A DNA stretch of 64,000 bases from Paenibacillus antarcticus (GCF_001637225.1 NZ_LVJI01000007.1:1-64000), one strand, 5' to 3'; counted from the first letter of the stretch, positions 43,301 to 52,038 are shown. The notes: generated by a model from the letters alone, not told the origin. Translations and numbers: made by a program.

Positions 43301-43441
43301 TCTTTGTAGTGCAATAATTAAAAACATGCATAGTACCATAGGACCTATTGTCGTTAAGGCAGAAAAAGTATACGCCTTAACATTGTTTATTAGCCCTTGT
43401 TCACGGAATAATTTTCTTAGTTCAAAGCCGATTCCGGCCAT
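40340..43441 (-). CDS. pelG: PelG exopolysaccharide exporter fused to a CotH-kinase lipoprotein domain
   Basis: 1033 residues in one uninterrupted frame. Residues 1-456 are PelG, a MOP-superfamily polysaccharide transporter with about 12 membrane segments, starting MAGIGFELRKLF. Residues 473-490 form a hydrophobic stretch ending MLTAC, a lipobox with Cys490. Then a CotH kinase-like domain (about 505-900; NILTDNMDTDANNFYLY and FLPWDYDGGW with its metal Asp pair), followed by a fibronectin-III-like end (about 930-1030). CotH is an atypical kinase that phosphorylates spore-coat proteins. The junction suggests an ancestral separate lipoprotein gene that lost its start or upstream stop. Starts within pelF (25-base overlap). 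Without a frameshift it is a genuine fusion. Confidence 0.87.
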   Translation of the reverse strand: MAGIGFELRKLFREQGLINNVKAYTFSALTTIGPMVLCMFLIIALQRLMAINNGNYLDWELYIATVQYCFIFSILITSGITLVLTRFLSDMIFEKKYDHILASYYGALMICLPLGALTVWLFVPHVSASISYKFVTYLFFMELIVIWVQAVYLSALKDYTRIVRSFAIGVVISLISGWILLRYTELNATTAAILAIDIGFFIIAIMSSYHFEQVFAARRSHLYFRFLSYFKKFPSLFFIGTFFYAGIYIHSFVYWFISRDTLVADAYWVSPFYDLPVFYAFISVIPTLVTFVVSVETSFYERFRMYYKQVTEGGTFQEMERAKKDMQKTLMQEFSFLMEVQLLFTIVSIAIGMKALPMIGFTMAQTDAFNLLVVGYFMFIMMFVVLHLLLYFDDRKGVLIISTSFVVLNAVLTYWTMKGENDGLGMFIASFIAVIAAITRLMYVLRNIDYYTFCQQPISGFSKKNRSRKNWGKPVSVVSIIMTIMMLTACAAPVEDVSSVGKTSEQVTTSKSVEHLIEDKRIYDKDEDSSLKNLYVTVLPEKVSDEKQLNWYGLNRDTERNTDADLKAIVQEGASDGKGPGQGLFGYGQSEPNAKISLRGNTARYTSQKSYRIRLSDESGLWNNQQTINLNKHSIDLSRIRNKLSFDLFEQIPNFTSLRTQFVHLYVKDQSEGANNSQYEDYGLYTQIEQPNKMFLKSHWLDPYGQLYKVAFFEFGRYPDEIKSQSDPTYDKNKFETILEIKGREDHDKLIAMLDDVNNMSIPIEEVIEKHFDLDNYLTWMAVNILTDNMDTDANNFYLYSPLNSDKWYFLPWDYDGGWESQRNLGDISDYQSGLSNYWGSSLHNRYFRSKEHINQLKAKLEEMSKFINKDTVVKQLEAYQEQVEPFLKRSPDLKYLPGKISDISDEYKNISEVPEKSMQRFLEDLEKPKPFFLDDVDVEPGVQIFSWGLSYDFQGDDLVYDLSIALDPGFNQVVQEVKDIKSTTLTVKNLKNNTYYWKVIVRDSAGHEQIAFETFFDENGDYYYGVKKFEVN

Positions 43442-44856
43442 TGTTGTCCCTCCCCTAATTCTGCATATAACCTTTGATAATTAGTAATGAAATCTTGATG
43501 TTTATAATAACGTGAGACACGCTCTAACCCGTTACGCCCCATCTCATCACGGAGACTAGGAGATTTACATAGTTTGATAATACTTTGTGCCATAGGTTCA
43601 TAATTCATAACCGGCGTTACCAATCCAGCGGGTCCAATACCATCATTCACACCATTTAAAAGTTCCTTACAACTGCCCACATTCGTTGTGACACAAGGTA
43701 TACTGCATGCCATTCCTTCTAAAATAGCCAACGGTTGCCCTTCGCTTATGCTGCTTAATACCAAGATATCCATCTTTCCTAAATAGTCCTTCACCGCAAC
43801 CTGACCTGTGAATATAACATCCTGTAGTTCCAATGACTCCGCCATTTGCAAACACTCCTGATAATATTCTGGGTCCTCTTCGACCGGTCCCATAATTATC
43901 AGTTCTGCATTCAGAATTTCACGCTTCACAAGTGCAAAGCTATGCAACAACGTCTTGATATCTTTAATAGGAACAATACGAACGAGTGCGCCTATACGAA
44001 TGACATCTTGATCAGGTGCCTGAGGAAGATCAAGATAATCACTTACATTGACTCCGTTAGGAATAATGTCGATCTTAGCAGGATCACAACCTAACTCTAT
44101 TTGAATTTCCTTATTACGATTAAATAATGTAACAATCTGATCAGCAGCATTGTAAATACATCCAGATAACGTATAGAAGTATTCGATCCATAGATCTTTA
44201 AAGTAGCCTTTAACCCAATCTGCTTTAATAATTTCTTCTTCTCGTTCCCGAGAGTAAATCCCATGTTCCGTTAAGATAAGTGGACTTCCATGTAGATGCT
44301 TAGCTAGTGCTCCGACTACTCCTGCATAACCTGTAGACACGCTATGATACAAATCAGCTTTAGGAATATCACTACGAATCGTCATAAAGAGCGGCAAGAT
44401 CATCGAACGAACCGTCCAGAACATTTCAGTAAAAGGGACTCTAGCGTATTTGGTTCGAGATAAATCTTCTAAAATATCAAAATAATCTTTACTCGATAGA
44501 AAGTTCGCAGCATTCTGAAACTTCTCCGTACGTAATAAATCGAAGATGTTACTCCAGTTCACTGTTCCTTCTCCACCTAACAAGGACCTTAAATCTTCTT
44601 CTTGTTGTGATGTCAGTCGAAAACGATTTCCCCAATCTTCAGGCTCATCGATGTAAGCATCTAGGAACACTTCTTTAATCTCAACCACATTGTTAGGCAA
44701 TTTGTATTTAAATTTCCCTTTTTGCTTACTTTGAGCTCCTATAGCATAAATAATGAATTCATGTTCTGGCATTTTCGTGATCAAACTGTGGATCCAACTT
44801 GACACGCCACCTGTGACATAAGGATATGAACCTTCGGCTATCATACAAATTCTCAT
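43417..44856 (-). CDS. pelF: PelF glycosyltransferase (GT4)
   Basis: 479 residues, cytoplasmic. The N-terminal PelF signature MRICMIAEGSYPYVTGGVSSWIHSL (in two parts) is followed by the DUF3492-type region and a GT4 C-terminal half: IRIGALVRIVPIKDIKTLL, GPVEEDPEY, VIFTGQVAVKDYLGKMDIL, and SISEGQPLAILEGMACSIP with the nucleotide-binding Glu. It polymerises the Pel chain from UDP-GalNAc/GlcNAc for PelG. The ATG follows GGGTGG; the gap to the deacetylase gene is five bases. Confidence 0.93.
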   Translation of the reverse strand: MRICMIAEGSYPYVTGGVSSWIHSLITKMPEHEFIIYAIGAQSKQKGKFKYKLPNNVVEIKEVFLDAYIDEPEDWGNRFRLTSQQEEDLRSLLGGEGTVNWSNIFDLLRTEKFQNAANFLSSKDYFDILEDLSRTKYARVPFTEMFWTVRSMILPLFMTIRSDIPKADLYHSVSTGYAGVVGALAKHLHGSPLILTEHGIYSREREEEIIKADWVKGYFKDLWIEYFYTLSGCIYNAADQIVTLFNRNKEIQIELGCDPAKIDIIPNGVNVSDYLDLPQAPDQDVIRIGALVRIVPIKDIKTLLHSFALVKREILNAELIIMGPVEEDPEYYQECLQMAESLELQDVIFTGQVAVKDYLGKMDILVLSSISEGQPLAILEGMACSIPCVTTNVGSCKELLNGVNDGIGPAGLVTPVMNYEPMAQSIIKLCKSPSLRDEMGRNGLERVSRYYKHQDFITNYQRLYAELGEGQQWPESALN

Positions 44857-44861
44857 CGTTG

Positions 44862-46694
44862 TTAACCACCCAATCCGATCTGGAATTTTGCTTCCGTAGC
44901 TCTAATTAAATAGGTATTCTCATCAATTTTACTTGACGTACATTTCTGTAACTTGGCGATGCTTCTCTCCGTACGTAGAACGAAATAGTTATCATCCTGA
45001 AAATAAGTGATTTCTCCGCTTATGGAATCAACATCATATGTCCACTTCACTTTAGAGTTCAGAACTTTCTCCAGATCGATAGCTCCCTCTGTGGCTGTCA
45101 TAGCACGTAGCCAAGGGTACGTTTTATTTAAACGTTCAAATTTGGAAGAGAAGGCCTTCGATAGCTCTTTCCAAGACAATTGCTTACCCCTGAGTTCATC
45201 TAGCACATCATCAGGATGGACAAAGTGTGAGTAGATCCCAAGGGAAGTAATGGTATTAGCCTCTGCCCAACGTTCAAATGGCGTATCCACATATCCAGAT
45301 GTCACCCGAGGCATCTCAATAATTCCATCCTCTGCCACCTCATATTCTTGAACATAGGACATATTTGTTGAATCCTCTTCATACAAGGAAGAAATGACGG
45401 TTAGATCAGGCCAAGCCTCTTTCAAGGCATCGCGTCCTTCGGGACTCATCATATTTGAAGGGGGTACATAGCTCATAATTTTATAATTCGGAAAAGAATT
45501 GTTCGTATATTTCAAGACTTCGGCAATCGACTGAGACATTTCTTTCGTACTTGGCCACACTTTATATCCGTAGTTATCTGCCACTTCATCGTCCATTTGT
45601 AACGATTGATGGTTATACCCGTGAATGCCAATCTCGCCACCGCTCTTAATAATCTCCCGACCATACGATATTAAGTTATACGGGTCCTCATCAACGGGCG
45701 CATTAAACGGTGGATCAACTTGATCGTTATAAGATTGAATAACCATCGCTGTATATTTTAATCCTGCATTTTTGGCTGCCTTCAACATATCCGGCCACCA
45801 TATATCACGATAAAACTGTGGGATATCTTTGTGATACTCATCGTAGATAGAAGCTGTTTTTCCTTTCCGAATGGGTGATGGAAAATCGTCTATAAATAGT
45901 TGTTTGGAGTTAAATATAGGGTAAATGAAATTGGGCTCTAGTAAAGAGATTCCTCCCGCAAGGATTCCTCTATTAATTTTCTCCGTTAACATCGTACCGT
46001 TAAAGACCATAAAAGCCCCTTGTCCATAAGCTCTTCTCCACATCAAAGGTATACCATCAAGGTTTGTAGCTAGCAGTTCCGAATCATGATCAATCTCTAT
46101 ACTATTCGTTGTATTAGCTACAAAGATATCCTCTATAATAAGGTCACTCTCTCCAATAAGTACATTCGATGTCAGCTTAATTCCTTGGGATAGAAAGGCG
46201 TCCGAAACAGAAACTATACCTAACTTCCGATAGATTTGGTTAAATGCATGATCTCTCTCTAACGAACTCGTAAACATGACATATCCACCGTTATTCACAT
46301 ATTCCGACAAAGAGTTAATATTGTCTATGGGATCCAGTTCTTGGTTCGTAATAATCGTCATCGCACAAGGTTCAAGATTAAGCTGATCCACATTCGTATT
46401 TATACTAATGTTCTTCTTCTTCATGTATTGTAATATTCGGGTAGCGTTATTCTTCATCTTAACACTAGCCTCTTCATCCGAGTTATATACGACACAACTC
46501 GTAGGTCCATCTATATCTATCGCTTCAGCTTGTCCAAAGTTACTTGGAAATACTTGGCGATCTTCTGCAAGATTTGTATTTCTACTAAACTGCAAAATAT
46601 ACTGAGAGCGAGAGATTTGCATGACCATGGCTAATACAGCGATGGCTGCCAACATCACATAGATATTCCTATTTAATTTAAAACCCTTCTTCAT
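44862..46694 (-). CDS. DUF2194 polysaccharide deacetylase-like protein of the Pel locus (PelA-type deacetylase)
   Basis: 610 residues. An N-terminal membrane anchor (about 9-26) is followed by an extracellular part. DUF2194 region: FIDDFPSP (267-273; catalytic Asp pair) and GIHGYNHQS with His358 and His362, a NodB-like metal site; WPDMLKAAKN, MSYVPPSN and SLGIYSHFVHPDD further mark the domain. It probably deacetylates Pel, as PelA does; the hydrolase half of Pseudomonas PelA is absent. ATG after AAGGAG, and the gene abuts pelE. Confidence 0.85.
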   Translation of the reverse strand: MKKGFKLNRNIYVMLAAIAVLAMVMQISRSQYILQFSRNTNLAEDRQVFPSNFGQAEAIDIDGPTSCVVYNSDEEASVKMKNNATRILQYMKKKNISINTNVDQLNLEPCAMTIITNQELDPIDNINSLSEYVNNGGYVMFTSSLERDHAFNQIYRKLGIVSVSDAFLSQGIKLTSNVLIGESDLIIEDIFVANTTNSIEIDHDSELLATNLDGIPLMWRRAYGQGAFMVFNGTMLTEKINRGILAGGISLLEPNFIYPIFNSKQLFIDDFPSPIRKGKTASIYDEYHKDIPQFYRDIWWPDMLKAAKNAGLKYTAMVIQSYNDQVDPPFNAPVDEDPYNLISYGREIIKSGGEIGIHGYNHQSLQMDDEVADNYGYKVWPSTKEMSQSIAEVLKYTNNSFPNYKIMSYVPPSNMMSPEGRDALKEAWPDLTVISSLYEEDSTNMSYVQEYEVAEDGIIEMPRVTSGYVDTPFERWAEANTITSLGIYSHFVHPDDVLDELRGKQLSWKELSKAFSSKFERLNKTYPWLRAMTATEGAIDLEKVLNSKVKWTYDVDSISGEITYFQDDNYFVLRTERSIAKLQKCTSSKIDENTYLIRATEAKFQIGLGG

Positions 46695-46695
46695 T

Positions 46696-47589
46696 TTATG
46701 CTCCTTCCGACCAGAACCTCACCAGCGTTAATGCCCTATTAGATAGACTAATGGGTGAGCTTTTGAGTGAGTTTAATATTTCTTGCAATCGACTATATGA
46801 TTTCATATAGAAATACACTTTTAGCAAGCAGAGATAAGCCTCTTCACTGTGAGGGCGTCTATTCAAATAAAGCAGCGCAGTCTTCTCTGCATCCAATAAA
46901 GCTCCAACTTCCAGTTCAGTATCTACCTTTTCTATATAAGCAGAATCATCTTCGGGTAAGATGGTGATCAACTGATCAAGCACTAGGATGTAAGTGAACT
47001 TATATTTTCTTAATGTCCGCTCATCCAAAAAACCACTCTTCATATAGTTACTTAGTACATCCGAATATGTCCGCAAAATATGAGCATCATCTTTATTAGA
47101 TTCGTATTTCAAAGATAACTCTTCGAGGGATAATGTCAGTTTACGTTTCATTTCCATAATGGCACTTACGGCATAATGTGACGTTTCCGTATCCTCATTA
47201 CTCACTGCCTTTTGCAATATATCCATATAGTTCATGGAGTCTTGCTTCAAGACATTGATCATCACTGTTCGTCGCGCGGCGTACTCATTTACAATTAATG
47301 CTTCTTCAATAGGAATAACATTGAGTTCCTTTTCAACTTCAACCATGTTGTATATTCCATTCATCTGCATAAGTGGTTCTTCCGCATCTTCAAACAGCTC
47401 CGCACCTAGCCCTTCACTCTTTGACTGAAACCATCGCTTAGGCCAAAATACGGGGAAAAGCCAGCCAATAACGGGTAAGGCAGTAACGATTAACCATTTC
47501 AAGGACCAGTCACGTAGCGAATCACGATATATAATTTTGATAATGGCGCCGGACAATAGGATATAGATAATAAAAATAAGACTAACCAT
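46696..47589 (-). CDS. pelE: PelE-like membrane/TPR-type protein
   Basis: 297 residues. Two membrane segments at about 3-22 and 33-51 are followed by an all-helical cytoplasmic part with TPR-like repeats: IMEMKRKLTLSLEELSLKYE, DAEKTALLYLNRRPHSEEAYL and LLKVYFYMKSYSRLQEIL. This matches PelE by position (between PelD and the deacetylase) and layout. PelE is thought to hold the Pel synthase complex together with PelD. The ATG at 47589 follows AGAGGAAG; it overlaps the PelD end by eight bases. Confidence 0.75.
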   Translation of the reverse strand: MVSLIFIIYILLSGAIIKIIYRDSLRDWSLKWLIVTALPVIGWLFPVFWPKRWFQSKSEGLGAELFEDAEEPLMQMNGIYNMVEVEKELNVIPIEEALIVNEYAARRTVMINVLKQDSMNYMDILQKAVSNEDTETSHYAVSAIMEMKRKLTLSLEELSLKYESNKDDAHILRTYSDVLSNYMKSGFLDERTLRKYKFTYILVLDQLITILPEDDSAYIEKVDTELEVGALLDAEKTALLYLNRRPHSEEAYLCLLKVYFYMKSYSRLQEILNSLKSSPISLSNRALTLVRFWSEGA

Positions 47590-49765
47590 GAGCAACTTCC
47601 TCTTCTAGCACATGTAACAAGATACCCTGTTCAGCAAATCTCTTCAGGACTAGGGAAGCTTCCACAACGCCAGAATTAGATAATACAATTAAGGTTTCTC
47701 CATTAGCGCCTATACCTATATAATCCGTTTCCCGTAATAAACGTGTCACCTTTTGAGAGATTTCCTGTACTGAAGCACCAGCAAGCGTACAAGACACCAA
47801 CAAATAATTAATATTATGTTTAGCCTTGGCAAGTTTCTTATTCTCAAGAATAACTTCGAATGCATCCTTGTTTAGTATAGATGTCCCTTCAATGTAACGT
47901 TGACCTTCTGTTGCTTCAATATATGAGAACGCTCTTGAAAGGGCCGAAGAGACTAAATCTACTGTGATTTTGAACAAGTTTTGATAATATAATGAGAATT
48001 TCTCAAACTGTATGCCATCTATTGCGATAATTGCGACCGTCTCACCATTATTGTGGATAGGAGCAGACATCAATGGTACGCCCTCTACTAGATCCTTATT
48101 AATGTGTATCTTTCCATCCAAAAAGATCTGATTAATATAATCGTAATCATCGACCTTGATCGATTTATGATTCTCCATTTCGTGCCCTAAAGAATGTGCC
48201 ACAAGTCTCAAGTAGCTTCCATCCTTGTTAACAGAATATATGGATACATCATTCGTGCGCATAATAGATTCCACTACACTTACCGTTGAAGTCACGATCT
48301 CTTCTGGAACCAGACTATCCAATTCCTTTGTAATCGAATAAATCTTCCCAAAGCTATCTTCACTGTTCTGAATTCTTTGCTGTAACTCTTCTTTCACCTC
48401 TCGAACTTCGGTATATACACTGTTTAGGAACTCATATTTCTCCTCAATATCTTCCATGTGGCTGACTTGGGATTCTATTAATCTATTCTTTCTTTCAATA
48501 GCGTAACCAACAACTAAACCAATAAATAGATACATAGCGACTTGGAAGAAGAAATCCATATCATACAATAAGGAAATAAGTTCACGACCATCTATTAACT
48601 TCTCATAAACAAGTAATATGATCGATAGTGCTGATGCCGTTATAGACTGCCTCTTGCCATAAATAATACCAATTATCATGATGTAGAAAATTTTGATATC
48701 CATGAACCCAAATGAAGTACCCAATTGTGCTAAGGTAAGCCATGCTGTCAGACCGAATGCAATCGCATTTTCTACATACGGTTTGATGTTATTCACTAGT
48801 AGTTTCATGACTGAAGGAGACGTGTCTTTAGTGGATGTTGTGTGAGTAATGGCATGATTCTGCTTAAACCATGTGTATGTTCGACTTAATCCTTCTTCTA
48901 AGCTGTAGATAGGCGACCAATCAAGGTCTCTCTTAATTCTCGTGTTATCTAATGTTGAACGTTCGATATCACCGATACGTGCATCTTTATATACAACTTC
49001 ATTAACGCCATGTAATTTTTTAAGCGTACCAATTACGGAATTTACTGTATTCTCTGTATTGGTAGATAAGTTATACACGCCTGATAACTGCGAAAAAGAT
49101 GCTCTGTATATCGCATCCGCCACATCCTCCACGTATACAAAATCTCGTGACTGCTCACCATTACCGTATACAAATAAGTCTTGCTCCTTCAGAGTACGTT
49201 CCATGAAAATGGAGATTACTCCACCTTCTCCTGCACTACCTTGGCGTGGGCCATATACGTTAGAAAAGCGGAAACAAAGTGTTTTTAAATCATAAAGCTG
49301 CTCCCACTTAAGACAATAGGACTCTCCTACCCACTTACTGATTCCATAAGGAGATATAGGATTACATGGCTCTGATTCGCTCAAAGGTAGTTCCTCATTC
49401 ATGCCATACACAGCTGCTGATGATGCAAAAACAAACTTCTTCACAGTATATTTATTCGCTAGCGTTAACATATTAACTAACCCAAGAACATTTGATTTCA
49501 CATCCTGTCTTGGATTCTCAATGGATGTCATGACATCTACCTGAGCAGCTAAATGCACCACAACATCGAATCGATTAGAACGAAAAATCTCTTCACATTT
49601 CCGATCTTCAACAGATAGATGATACCCTTTATGTTTAAAATTCACGTTATGTATGTTACCCGTTGCTAAATTATCTATGATGAATACTTCATAACCTTCC
49701 TTATTAAACCTCTCCGCAACATGAGATCCAATAAATCCGTATCCGCCCGTTACTAATACTTTCAC
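47582..49765 (-). CDS. pelD: NDP-sugar epimerase fused to PelD c-di-GMP receptor
   Basis: 727 residues. Residues 1-300 are an extended SDR epimerase: nucleotide loop GGYGFIG (7-13) and YGISK (Tyr140, Lys144), GalE/PelX-like. Residues 325-425 have four membrane segments. Then a coiled coil (about 430-470), a GAF domain (480-610) and a degenerate GGDEF (620-725), in which RETD (678-681) lies five residues before GANGE, exactly where the I-site RxxD sits in GGDEF proteins. This is PelD. C-di-GMP binding would activate the synthase. The fused epimerase would convert UDP-GlcNAc to UDP-GalNAc for PelF; stand-alone PelX does this in some pseudomonads. GTG start after GAGGTG. First gene of the operon. 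Confidence 0.87.
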   Translation of the reverse strand: MKVLVTGGYGFIGSHVAERFNKEGYEVFIIDNLATGNIHNVNFKHKGYHLSVEDRKCEEIFRSNRFDVVVHLAAQVDVMTSIENPRQDVKSNVLGLVNMLTLANKYTVKKFVFASSAAVYGMNEELPLSESEPCNPISPYGISKWVGESYCLKWEQLYDLKTLCFRFSNVYGPRQGSAGEGGVISIFMERTLKEQDLFVYGNGEQSRDFVYVEDVADAIYRASFSQLSGVYNLSTNTENTVNSVIGTLKKLHGVNEVVYKDARIGDIERSTLDNTRIKRDLDWSPIYSLEEGLSRTYTWFKQNHAITHTTSTKDTSPSVMKLLVNNIKPYVENAIAFGLTAWLTLAQLGTSFGFMDIKIFYIMIIGIIYGKRQSITASALSIILLVYEKLIDGRELISLLYDMDFFFQVAMYLFIGLVVGYAIERKNRLIESQVSHMEDIEEKYEFLNSVYTEVREVKEELQQRIQNSEDSFGKIYSITKELDSLVPEEIVTSTVSVVESIMRTNDVSIYSVNKDGSYLRLVAHSLGHEMENHKSIKVDDYDYINQIFLDGKIHINKDLVEGVPLMSAPIHNNGETVAIIAIDGIQFEKFSLYYQNLFKITVDLVSSALSRAFSYIEATEGQRYIEGTSILNKDAFEVILENKKLAKAKHNINYLLVSCTLAGASVQEISQKVTRLLRETDYIGIGANGETLIVLSNSGVVEASLVLKRFAEQGILLHVLEEEVAHG

Positions 49766-49884
49766 AGTCTCACCTCATGTCAAAATTTGGTTTATACGAC
49801 AACTTATAATATCATGTAAAGTTAATGTTTACTACCGAAATACTGTCAAAAACAAGTACAAAAGAACTATTTTTTTATAAAAAA

Positions 49885-49930
49885 ATTAAAAAAATAGATG
49901 TTAATGGCATATTTACATGCATTAACACCT
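49885..49930 (-). terminator. Terminator of the beta-helix gene, ahead of the pel operon
   Basis: On the minus strand AGGTGTTAATG (49920-49930) pairs with CATTAACATCT (49896-49906), then ATTTTTTT. It separates the upstream beta-helix/DUF4832 genes from pelD, so the pel operon likely has its own promoter in the remaining about 120 bases. Confidence 0.65.
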
Positions 49931-49965
49931 ACTTTATAAATTTTAGGCACCACAACATTAATTCA

Positions 49966-52038
49966 TTATTTTACCTTTTTCAACAAAACAGTATCCTTTA
50001 CGATTGACAAATCACCAGTCGCTGGTAGCTTGTTGCTGTTTGAGTCGTTCCATACAAATCCAATCTTGATTGGATTGGATTGTTTAATACCTAAGTCAGC
50101 TAGCGGAATTAACACCTTAACTAAAGTGTTCGTAGTAATATAATTGGTGGCACCTTTATAACTCGCCACTTGTGTCCACTTCCAATTAGATCCGCCAGTT
50201 CCAATGTAACGATACAGAACACCATTCTCTAGCAAATAATCTGCTCCGCTAGTTTTCCAATAAGATGCTACGAATCCCGTGTTTGTTTTATTATCTGTAT
50301 TTATATAAATTTGGCCCTTCTTAGTTAAATTACTTCCTTCAACATAAACATTCAGATTCAAACTATCCTTTGTTGCTTTCAATATCCGGGCATTACTGGT
50401 TCCGGAGCTAAGAATAGCTACTCCACTCCAATAAGCATTATCCAAGGGCGTAATTTCAGGAGGCTGAGGATTGTCATCCCCCGGTGATGGTACATGCTCT
50501 ACTGCTCCTATATCTACGGATTTCCCCTGTATTCTTGCTAATCCATTATAATCATAGACGCCTTCTCCAACGTTTAGAGAAGACCCTTTATCAATTGCAC
50601 TTGATCCCGACTTCACTTGTATATTGTTTTGAGATTTATCTATAAACAGGGGGTCTCCAAAAATAGAGTGACTATCATTTCCGGTTGCTTTGGTATACGT
50701 AGCCCAAGTACTATACGTCGTACGATTCCAATTCCATTTGGCCCCACTCGCACCATCTATAGTGTACATCAGATTATAATCGAATATATTGCCTGAACCA
50801 TTAGTACCTACTTTATTGAGTAATACTTTTTGTGAGTTGCTATACATAATATTATTCATAATCTGATTATTCACATTATTCCACTGCAGAGTTATCTCCC
50901 CATAGCCTTGCTTCAAGCTATCATTCTCCACAAACGTATTATTCAATATCTTATTGTTTGAGGCACCACCGTTCCCAGAGCCAGAACCACCTATAATTAG
51001 CCCTGCACCATAATTGTGATGGATATAATTATTCTGTACCCTAATATCACTTGTAGATCTGCCCTGCTCTTCACTCGCTAATGATATCCCGAAATCGTTA
51101 CTATACAGATGGTTTCTCTCAATCAGAACATTCGCAGCTCCATCAGCATAAATTCCCGCTGCAATATGTGATCCCATTCCATACGCTGGGTTCTTAGATG
51201 TATCGATATGATGTACCGTGTTCCCACTGATAACACCATTACGGGTCTGATCCACACATGGACTTGAGCATGCTTTATAGAATCCAGCAACATCTATACC
51301 AATATTATTATTCTCATATACTTGATTACGCATGATCGTGAATCCATCGATATTGCCACTCAGCGTTACTGATTCACTACTTCCGGTGATGAGATGGTGA
51401 ACTTCGTTATCCTGGATATCAATCTGAGTCATCGCTTGGATGCTGTTACCTAGCACATGAATCCCGTGCGCGTTACCCTTCGTTGCTCTATTCTCAATAT
51501 GATGAACATTGTTATTTAACAGTTGAATGTAGCTTCCACCATTCCTCACTCTTATCCCTGCTGGATCTAGTGATTGGTTGGTTGTGATTAGATTTCGTAT
51601 TTCAAAACCTTTCACTTTAACATAGTTCACATTCGATAAATCCAGTAATGCTTGATTAGTACCCGTTACATCTTTCCCATTACCATCAATCACTGGTATT
51701 TCATCCAAATAGTTCTGAAAGGTAATATACCCGCCTGCCTGCGTACCCGAAACTTTGATAGATACGTACTCTAAATAGGTCCCACCACGCACATAAACGG
51801 TATTCCCAGGTAAGACTGTATTGGCCGCTTTCTGAATCGTTCTCCACGGTGAAGTTAAGGTCCCTGGATTGTTATCATCTCCTGCTGTAGATACATAATA
51901 AGTACCTGTGTCTGCAGCATAGACGACGTTTGAATTGTTCATATTCAGAAAGGAATAGCTAAACATGATAGCTAACGCAAAAAATAAATGATGAAACTTA
52001 AAACTGACAACATTGTTCCTTCTGCTTGTCTTCATCAT
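49966..52038 (-). CDS. Secreted right-handed beta-helix protein with C-terminal CBM9-like domain
   Basis: 690 residues. A signal peptide ends at VYAAD (about 42). DUF1565-like start YYVSTAGDDNNPGTLTSPWR, then parallel beta-helix repeats (about 90-430, e.g. VLIERNHLYSNDFGISLAS, IRVQNNYIHHNYGAGLIIGG), closing with SIFGDPLFIDKSQNN and DYNGLARIQGKSVDIGAVEH. A further domain (about 540-690) with KTNTGFVASYWKTSGADYLL resembles CBM9-like modules. Such folds are polysaccharide lyases or epimerases. It sits just upstream of the pel operon; that it acts on Pel is my inference, since lyase families cannot be told apart here. ATG after GAGAGGAAG. Confidence 0.8.
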   Translation of the reverse strand: MMKTSRRNNVVSFKFHHLFFALAIMFSYSFLNMNNSNVVYAADTGTYYVSTAGDDNNPGTLTSPWRTIQKAANTVLPGNTVYVRGGTYLEYVSIKVSGTQAGGYITFQNYLDEIPVIDGNGKDVTGTNQALLDLSNVNYVKVKGFEIRNLITTNQSLDPAGIRVRNGGSYIQLLNNNVHHIENRATKGNAHGIHVLGNSIQAMTQIDIQDNEVHHLITGSSESVTLSGNIDGFTIMRNQVYENNNIGIDVAGFYKACSSPCVDQTRNGVISGNTVHHIDTSKNPAYGMGSHIAAGIYADGAANVLIERNHLYSNDFGISLASEEQGRSTSDIRVQNNYIHHNYGAGLIIGGSGSGNGGASNNKILNNTFVENDSLKQGYGEITLQWNNVNNQIMNNIMYSNSQKVLLNKVGTNGSGNIFDYNLMYTIDGASGAKWNWNRTTYSTWATYTKATGNDSHSIFGDPLFIDKSQNNIQVKSGSSAIDKGSSLNVGEGVYDYNGLARIQGKSVDIGAVEHVPSPGDDNPQPPEITPLDNAYWSGVAILSSGTSNARILKATKDSLNLNVYVEGSNLTKKGQIYINTDNKTNTGFVASYWKTSGADYLLENGVLYRYIGTGGSNWKWTQVASYKGATNYITTNTLVKVLIPLADLGIKQSNPIKIGFVWNDSNSNKLPATGDLSIVKDTVLLKKVK

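Noticed and set aside
49766-49965. Possible c-di-GMP riboswitch ahead of pelD
   Set aside because: Considered because PelD binds c-di-GMP, but I see only a terminator and AT-rich sequence, without the conserved GEMM-type core.
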